Below are positions 58,487 through 64,000 of a stretch of DNA of 64,000 bases, piece after piece. The notes beneath the pieces were generated by a model. The model ran no database searches, was not told where the DNA came from, and worked only from the letters and a program-made list of their open reading frames with translations. The stretch lies in contig CAVPWE010000005.1 of the NCBI GenBank assembly GCA_963709485.1, forward strand, positions 620,001 through 684,000. Reading direction: 5' to 3'. This DNA is from JAXDBM01 sp963709485 (lineage in GTDB: Bacteria; Desulfobacterota; Syntrophia; Syntrophales; Fen-1087). The position numbers were made by a program, and so were the translations under genes. Every line of letters starts with the position of its first letter. Positions within the stretch are counted from its first letter, which is position 1.

Positions 58487-59482
58487 ATGATTTTAAATAA
58501 ACAAAATCATGAGTACGGAAGCCCTCAGGCAGGACGTGTGGAGAATCGATTGTCTGTCCGGAAGCAGATCGAAGAAAATGGATTGATCCTGATCGCCATT
58601 TTCATGGTGGTCATCTACTGGACTTTTGATTCCCTGGCATCCGGCCAGTACATGACGCGTCTGCTGATCGCTCTGCTGGTCATCGTTTACGGGATTTTCA
58701 CACAGACCCTGATCAACGGGCGCAAAGCGGCGCTGCTTGAAAAGGAAAGGACACAGGCGCAATTGATCCAATCGGAAAGCCTGGCGGCGATCGGACAGCT
58801 GGTCGCCGGGATTGCCCATGAGTTGAACAGCCCGCTGGCCAGCGCCTCGAGTTTCATTCAAACGGACATTGAGCTGCTTCAGGAGCAGCAGGACAAACGG
58901 CCGGTCGATCAGGAAATTCTTCAGGACCTGACGTACTCCCTCAAAGAGCTGAACCGGACCAAGGGCATCGTGCGGAGCGTCCTGGATCTGTCCCGCCAGA
59001 CGCAGACCTATGAGGAAGATGTGGATATGAATGCCGTCCTGGAGGATGCGCTGAAGGTCCTGCACAACACGTATAAGTCACTGGAGGTGACGATCGAGAA
59101 AAATTTTGATCCCCGCCTGCCCGTCATCAAGGGAAATTTTTCAAATCTGGGCCAGGTGTTCATCAACATCATCAAGAATGCCCTGCAGGCATTGCCCGAT
59201 GGAAAGGGGCGGATAGTGCTTTCCACGTCCTATAACCGGGATACCGATCGCGTCGTTGCGGAATGCCGCGACGAAGGCGTCGGCATCGATCCGGCCGTCG
59301 TCAAGGACATCTTCAAACCCTTCTTCACGACCAAGGATGTGGGCAAAGGGGCGGGCTTGGGTCTTTATGTCTCCTATGAAATCATCAAAAAGCACAACGG
59401 CGATATCCGCGTCAGCAGTGAAGTCGCGAAGGGAACAACCGTTACGATCGAGCTTCCGTGCAGAAGGAGTGGAAAGTCATGA
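58487..59482 (+). CDS. membrane sensor histidine kinase (paralogue A)
   Basis: The 331-aa kinase has two membrane segments (about residues 32-50 and 57-76), no periplasmic sensor of size, a HisKA domain with phosphoacceptor in GIAHELNSPLA, and an ATPase (FINIIKNALQALPDG, CRDEGVGIDPAVVKDIF, GAGLGLYVSYEII). Its N-terminal 60 residues are nearly identical to those of the kinase at 60916-61899. It overlaps the cyclase-type regulator by 4 bases. There is no visible Shine-Dalgarno sequence before ATG 58487; a later start is possible. Confidence 0.9.
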   Translation: MILNKQNHEYGSPQAGRVENRLSVRKQIEENGLILIAIFMVVIYWTFDSLASGQYMTRLLIALLVIVYGIFTQTLINGRKAALLEKERTQAQLIQSESLAAIGQLVAGIAHELNSPLASASSFIQTDIELLQEQQDKRPVDQEILQDLTYSLKELNRTKGIVRSVLDLSRQTQTYEEDVDMNAVLEDALKVLHNTYKSLEVTIEKNFDPRLPVIKGNFSNLGQVFINIIKNALQALPDGKGRIVLSTSYNRDTDRVVAECRDEGVGIDPAVVKDIFKPFFTTKDVGKGAGLGLYVSYEIIKKHNGDIRVSSEVAKGTTVTIELPCRRSGKS

Positions 59483-60474
59483 AAATTCTGATTGTCGATG
59501 ATGAAGAGGGTGTCCGGATATCTCTGACAAAAGTTCTCGAACGGGACGGATACGAGGTTCTTCAAGCCGCCAACGGCGCCGAAGCGATCGGTGTCACCCA
59601 GCAGTGCCCGGAGGACATCGAGACCGTCATCTCGGATTTCAGGATGCCGGGGATGGACGGACTGGAGACCCTGACCCGGATCGGCAGAATCAATCCGGAT
59701 ATCATCCGCATTATCCTGACCGGTTATGCGACGCTGGACAGCGCCATTGAAACGGTGAATCTCGGCATAGACGGTTTCCTGACAAAGCCCTTCGACAACA
59801 AGGAGCTGAGACAGAAAATCCGGGAGATCAGCATGAAGAAAAGGCTGAAACAGCTTGTCTCGGAACAGGTCCTCGACATCATGCAGAAAACCGATACAAA
59901 GCTGGTCCCGCGCATCCGGAAGGTCAGCATCCTTTTTACCGATATTCGGGGTTTCGCGGAATTGACGGAAAAGATGTCGCCCCAGGAAATTGTGGATCTT
60001 CTGAACCGGTACTATTTCTTGCCGCTGGACCGGATTGTCTTTGAGTGCAACGGCACGCTGGACAAGCACATCGGCGACAGCGTAATGGCCATATTCGGAG
60101 CCCCGGTGGCCTATGAGGACGATGCCGTCCGCGCCGTCACCTGCGCCGTGCGGATGCGGGAAAAAATGGCGGAGATCAACAACAAAATCCTCAAGAAAAG
60201 GAACATCAAGATCCCCGTCGGGATCGGGATCGGAACGGGGGACGCCATGGCGGGGATGTTCGGTTCGCCCATCAAGAAAGAATATACCGTTCTGGGGACT
60301 CCGGTCAACCTGGCGTCAAGGCTGGAGCGTCTTGCGCACGAGGATCAGATCCTGATCTGCAACGAGACCTTTCATCTGATTCAGAATGCCTTCAGGACCG
60401 AAAAGATCGAACACGTCAACCTCAAGGGCCTCGAGGGTGAAAAATCGATCTTCGATGTAATCGGGACCCTGTAG
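59479..60474 (+). CDS. response regulator with class III adenylate cyclase output
   Basis: The 331-aa protein pairs a receiver (acidic pair DDEEGVRISL, phosphoacceptor Asp in VISDFRMPGMDG, Lys in GFLTKPFDN) with a class III nucleotide cyclase catalytic domain from residue about 150. The metal-binding residue is in ILFTDIRGFAELTEKM, followed by GTLDKHIGDSVMAIFGAP and EYTVLGTPVNLASRLE. The Lys/Thr pair at the purine site favours ATP, so cAMP is the likely product. It is coupled by ATGA overlap to the kinase upstream and thus forms a two-component cyclase. Confidence 0.91.
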   Translation: MKILIVDDEEGVRISLTKVLERDGYEVLQAANGAEAIGVTQQCPEDIETVISDFRMPGMDGLETLTRIGRINPDIIRIILTGYATLDSAIETVNLGIDGFLTKPFDNKELRQKIREISMKKRLKQLVSEQVLDIMQKTDTKLVPRIRKVSILFTDIRGFAELTEKMSPQEIVDLLNRYYFLPLDRIVFECNGTLDKHIGDSVMAIFGAPVAYEDDAVRAVTCAVRMREKMAEINNKILKKRNIKIPVGIGIGTGDAMAGMFGSPIKKEYTVLGTPVNLASRLERLAHEDQILICNETFHLIQNAFRTEKIEHVNLKGLEGEKSIFDVIGTL

Positions 60475-60486
60475 CGGGCCGGTGCT

Positions 60487-60891
60487 TCAGGAACCAAGCC
60501 GGTTTTCGATTTCGACGAGCAGTTCATCCAGCTTGACGGGCTTGAAGATGAAATATCTTCCGCCGATCTTGTCGTCCCGCGGACCCAGTTCCCCCCTTTT
60601 GACGATGGCCGTCACAAAGATGATGGGGATGTCTTTCGTGGCCTTGTGATTCAGCAGCTCCTCGGCCACCTTGGTGCCCGGCATGACCGGCATGATGATA
60701 TCCAGAAGGATCAGGTCCGGTTGGTGCTTGATCGCCAGCTTGAGGCCATCGGACCCGCTGACGGCGGTCAGCACATCGTACTTTCCCGTTTTTTCGAGAT
60801 TCAGTTTGACAAAAAAGCAGAAATCCTCCTCATCGTCGATGATCAGGATTGTCTTTTTTATCGAAGGGGATGTGCTTTTTGACGGTTCCAT
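60487..60891 (-). CDS. single-domain response regulator
   Basis: The 134-aa protein is a receiver alone: ILIIDDEEDFCFFVKLNLE, phosphoacceptor Asp in LILLDIIMPVMPGTKVAE, Thr in IIFVTAIVK and Lys in YFIFKPVKLDEL. It has no output domain, so it may relay or compete for phosphate. It lies just behind kinase B and faces the cyclase-regulator gene. GGAGG stands eight bases before the ATG at 60891. Confidence 0.88.
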   Translation of the reverse strand: MEPSKSTSPSIKKTILIIDDEEDFCFFVKLNLEKTGKYDVLTAVSGSDGLKLAIKHQPDLILLDIIMPVMPGTKVAEELLNHKATKDIPIIFVTAIVKRGELGPRDDKIGGRYFIFKPVKLDELLVEIENRLGS

Positions 60892-60915
60892 CGGCTTGTC
60901 CTCCTTTTGATGCAT

Positions 60916-61899
60916 TCACGCGCGATTCCCGGCCCCGCCGGTCGGCAGTTCGATCACGACATGCGTTCCTTGCCCCGGAGCGCTCTCGATTTCAATCGAT
61001 CCCTGGTGGTTGTCGATGATGCCCTTTGAAATGGATAAGCCCAGCCCCGTGTTCCGCTCATCGTCCTTCGTCGTGAAAAAGGGGTCGAAGACGTTTCGCA
61101 ACTTGTCCGCCGGGATTCCCACGCCGGTGTCCGAAACGACGATCCTCAGATGACGCGGGCCTTCGGAAGGGCCGGCCGTTTCCGTACGGATGCCCAGGGT
61201 GCCTCCCTCCGGCATGGCCTCGATGGCGTTCGTATACAGGTTGATCAATACCTGCTTGATCTGATTGCTGTCCATGATCACGAGAGGCAGGTCCGGTGCG
61301 AAATGCCGTTCCACTTTGATTTGCCTGACCTTGAGCAGATGCTCCACAAAGGACAGGGTCTCTTCGATCACCGGGACGATGTCGCCCTCACCCGGTTTCA
61401 GCGTGATCTGTCGGGCATAGCCGAGCAGTCCCTTCACGATATTGTCCGCCCGAAACGCCGATTTCTCGATGCGGCTGCTCGCGTCCAGCAGGCCGGCGTC
61501 CGAGCCCAGGGAGGATTTCAGGTATTCGATGCCCTGGATGATGATGGCGAGCGGGTTCTTCACCTCGTGTGCGACGCCGGCCGCGACCGCCCCCAGGGCG
61601 GCCAGCTTCTCCGCCTGGATCAGTTGCTGCCTCGTCCGATCTTTTTCCGCAAGCGCCTCGTTGCGGGAGTTAATCAGGGACTGGGTGAAAATCCCGTACG
61701 TCATGACCAGCATGGTGATCAGGATGCGCGTCAGAATCTGTCCCGATGCCACGGTGTCGAAGGTCCAGTAGATGACGACCATCATCATGGCAATCAGGAT
61801 CAGGCCGTTGCTTTCAATCTGCTTGCGAATGTTAATTTTCCGCGTCCTCCCGGTCGGCGTTCGTGACGATTCGCCGCTCTCGAAAGAGCGGCAGACCAT
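60916..61899 (-). CDS. membrane sensor histidine kinase (paralogue B)
   Basis: The 327-aa kinase shares its N-terminal region with paralogue A, including RKQIE-x-NGLILIA, VVIYWTFD and YGIFTQ-x-LIN. It has two membrane segments, HisKA with GVAHEVKNPLAIIIQ, and an ATPase with LINLYTNAIEAMPEGG, VSDTGVGIPADKL and NTGLGLSISKGII. It is translationally close to the single receiver downstream (stop at 60916). The similarity with paralogue A is confined mostly to the membrane part and HisKA, suggesting duplication with exchange of outputs. Confidence 0.9.
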   Translation of the reverse strand: MVCRSFESGESSRTPTGRTRKINIRKQIESNGLILIAMMMVVIYWTFDTVASGQILTRILITMLVMTYGIFTQSLINSRNEALAEKDRTRQQLIQAEKLAALGAVAAGVAHEVKNPLAIIIQGIEYLKSSLGSDAGLLDASSRIEKSAFRADNIVKGLLGYARQITLKPGEGDIVPVIEETLSFVEHLLKVRQIKVERHFAPDLPLVIMDSNQIKQVLINLYTNAIEAMPEGGTLGIRTETAGPSEGPRHLRIVVSDTGVGIPADKLRNVFDPFFTTKDDERNTGLGLSISKGIIDNHQGSIEIESAPGQGTHVVIELPTGGAGNRA

Positions 61900-62083
61900 A
61901 TAAGCTTATAATATCATCATATGGCGCTGAATTCCATCTTCTTTTTATCCGGATTTGCTTTCCTTGGTTCTGAAAAAAAGGATTCTATCGTTTAGGAATG
62001 GTTTGGCGGTCGCTTGCAACGAATTTCATAAAGCTGCCTGCCTGTCCTTCGGGTGAGTGCAGCTTCCGGTCTCATGGAAGCCT

Positions 62084-63638
62084 CTATTTGCGGAAGTTCA
62101 TTTTGAATCGATTGATCAAAATGTCCTGCGTTGAACTGCCCGTCGCGGTTGTCCAGCCGAAGAAGAAAGTGTCGAATATCTGATGCAGGGCCGGTGTTAA
62201 CGCGATCGGATTTGTCCTCTTCAGTGTCGGCGGGTCCAGCGTGTCATCATAATCAATCTTTGTATTTGCATAGCCGGACGCATCACCGTAATTGGTGCAG
62301 TCTTGGTCGGCACATTGTTTGATCCATGATTTCATGATGTAATCATAGTTCCCGCCGGCATTGGGCACATTACTGCGTGTCACCTCGACCCGAAGGGCAT
62401 AGATGTTGGCCGGTGTATTGATCAACCACTTTGGAATCCATGCACCATCGGCGTTATAATAGCTCGGATCCACCCCATCGGAAGGCCTTTTTGAATTCAG
62501 CGGATCGGATGGGCTGCCGTCCGTTCCGGCATTATGCCTGTTGTCATCATAGGTGTTCAGGCCACCGATTGGGGGGATGACGGCGTCGCAAACTTTTGGT
62601 GGTGTTCCGTAGCTTGTATCAGTATCGCCCCAGAAGACATAAGCCACATGGTTTCGAGTCCGGGTAATTCGTCCCCGTCACGCCGGCTTTCGGCAACACA
62701 CACATTGTCGCAGGTCATTGTTTGTCTTGGCGTCGAATTCAATGGCCATCTTGGGCGGCTGGATGCCGCGACCGGCTGCACAGGCCAGACGGAGTCGGGC
62801 AACCGGCGGCTATCCTCGCATTGCCGTCGAGATATCCACCCGTCGCCAAGCGCGAATCTCCAGCATACCCCATCAATTCTCCTTTGTCCCTGTCCCCTCC
62901 GACGGAGAAGGCATCGTTAACGATAACTTTGGTTGCTGGATCCGGGGAACCGCCGAAAAAGGAAAGGTGAACCCGTCCGCATCCGCCCGCTCGGATTAAT
63001 CGCAAATACGAAAAAGGCGCGGAATCCTGTCCCGAATTTGCACCGCCCGTCCGTGCAATCCCCCTGCACGGCGTTTCCGCGATACCAGAGCGCACCGAAA
63101 TTATTCTCCCAGTGTGCTGCCGGTGATATTTCCCAGTGATACCTTGCCCGCCACGGTATCCGTGGTGATCAGCCCCGCCTTGGATTCGACGGGCTTCGTG
63201 AATGCCTGGATGTCTTTCGTAAAGCTGATGTCCGGCGATCTGTTGAAGCCGATGATTTTGACCGTAAATGGTCTGACTTCGCCTCGTAGGGGGTGCCTGT
63301 CTTTGACGATGCCCGTCGAGGTGATTTGTGACCTTGGGATCGACGACATCATTGATGATCGAGGCGGAACTTGTCGCCGTTGGACATGGTGAAATCCCTG
63401 CCGCCCGGATACGTCGAGGCCGTATTCTCAAGATTTTTAGTTACGGCGATAGTCTTTTCCGGCCATTGCGAGCCGATAGGCGCGGTTCCGGTCGTTCGCA
63501 CCGAGACCGCTGAAAGTTGACGTGGTGGTCATGATAATAGATCCCCGTACCCAGGACCGCGACGGCGGTGATGGCGAAAATGGCATATAGGAGCCCTGCG
63601 CCCCGCTGATTCAAGCGTTTCCTGATTTTTCCCCTCAT
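62084..63638 (-). pseudogene. PilX-like pilin with lectin-like C-terminal domain, broken by many frame changes
   Basis: From ATG 63638 the frame reads a pilin-type leader (RLNQRGAGLLYAIFAITAVA) and then loses frame at about 63530. The continuation MTTTSTFSGLGANDRNRAYR is in the next frame, VTKNLENTASTYPGGRDFTM in a third, then EVRPFTVKIIGFNRSPDISF, FGALWYRGNAVQGDC, PPKMAIEFDAKTNND, and finally VAYVFWGDTDTSYGTPPKVC to the stop at 62084. At least six one-base shifts are needed. Protein-level sequence between the shifts is well kept, so base-calling errors near an assembly edge are as likely as decay. Confidence 0.65.
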
Positions 63639-63665
63639 TTTAGATGGTTACCCTTTCGACGAAGA

Positions 63666-64000
63666 TTAGCGGCGTTCGTTATAGCCCTTAAGAGTGAAGG
63701 TAAATTCAATGACTGCAGTGGCTGAGGAATAGGCAGAGGCCGGTAAATGTCCAAGTGGGTAGTTGTGAGTGTAATACTCAGGCTAAAGGACTGCACTTGT
63801 CAACCAACGCGTCGCCGTCCAGCGTGATCGGCTGATCGGCGCCTGCCCAGGAGAGCGTGTGCGTCTCGGGTAGACCGGTTGCGTCGTTTATGCGCTGATA
63901 GGTCAGACGCGGTTGCTGTTGCGGATGGAGACGGATCGCATTTCGGAAAGTTCCTTGACCAGCCGCGTCAGTGCGATCTGGGCCTGCTGCGCGACTGCCG
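63666..64000 (-). pseudogene. C-terminal part of a minor pilin-like protein (partial, frameshifted)
   Basis: The sequence entering from the right edge encodes AQIALTRLVKELSEMRSVSI in one frame, then THTLSWAGADQPITLDGDAL in another, VQSFSLS in a third and YSSATAVIEFTFTLKGYNE to TAA at 63666-63668. This resembles PilW/PulJ-type minor pilins, which have a long N-terminal helix and a C-terminal beta domain. It lies just upstream of the PilX-like gene in the order seen in type IV pilus minor-pilin operons. The start is outside the window. Confidence 0.5.

Noticed and set aside
1..64000. CRISPR arrays, tRNA or rRNA genes, insertion sequences, toxin-antitoxin or restriction systems
   Set aside because: No regularly spaced repeats, cloverleaf-type sequences, transposase motifs or defence enzymes were recognised by reading; a dedicated tRNA search could still find one.

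Overview
The window is about 59 % G+C and carries a densely packed bacterial chromosome segment. The gene content points to an anaerobic, probably syntrophic or fermentative member of the Desulfobacterota (Syntrophia-like). This rests on butyrate kinase with phosphate butyryltransferases, a tungsten-type aldehyde:ferredoxin oxidoreductase, two KamA-family radical SAM aminomutases, a two-subunit-type glycine dehydrogenase, an ATP-type PEP carboxykinase relative, enoyl-CoA hydratase, hotdog thioesterases and many sensor kinases. The taxonomic placement is inference. No rRNA, tRNA, CRISPR array, insertion sequence or intact prophage was seen.

Layout. 1-4.3 kb: the tail of isocitrate dehydrogenase, a ptb-ptb-buk acyl-phosphate operon and a divergent LysR regulator. 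4.2-6 kb: iron-sulfur flavoprotein, a small Cys-rich protein and HtpX. 6.1-13 kb: a redox island of aldo/keto reductase, AOR, Tat-type ferredoxin, carboxymuconolactone-decarboxylase-like protein, cupin, AraC regulator and nitroreductase. This island contains two single-base frameshifts and an amidohydrolase remnant. 13.3-19.5 kb: envelope and secreted proteins (DUF3300, DUF2950, a Tat-type Fe-S aldo/keto reductase and DUF6599). 19.5-23.3 kb: an AT-richer accessory stretch with a repeated 17-bp operator-like motif, a ribbon-helix-helix/PilZ fusion, a degenerate receiver and a damaged phage-type lysozyme. 23.4-39.4 kb: housekeeping genes (mutY, ftsH, PEPCK-like, plsC, DUF493, rRNA methyltransferase, murI, tandem ThyX-like, sfsA-DUF123 fusion, enoyl-CoA hydratase, thioesterases). 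39.4-45 kb: two Cys-rich mini-proteins translationally coupled to a multi-PAS histidine kinase, a NarL-type regulator and a HEAT-repeat protein. 45-52 kb: an unknown protein, RNase Z-like protein, mutM, then an operon of KamA and two ATP-grasp ligases. 52-58 kb: gcvPB, a second KamA relative, lipA and lpdA. 58-62 kb: a cold-shock gene and two paralogous kinase/regulator modules facing each other, one with a class III cyclase output. 62-64 kb: two type IV pilin-like genes riddled with frame changes at the window edge.

The most interesting possibility is a pair of beta-amino-acid enzymes 5 kb apart. The first KamA keeps the two Asp positions that bind the lysine side chain in lysine 2,3-aminomutase and leads an operon with two D-Ala-D-Ala-ligase-like ATP-grasp enzymes. 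The second has Lys and Asn there, as reported for glutamate 2,3-aminomutase, and sits inside a glycine-cleavage/lipoate operon. Beta-lysine and beta-glutamate are known osmolytes, and the tandem ligases could build an uncharacterised beta-peptide or conjugate. Several genes are broken by one-base changes in short homopolymers; sequencing error and real decay cannot be told apart from the sequence alone.
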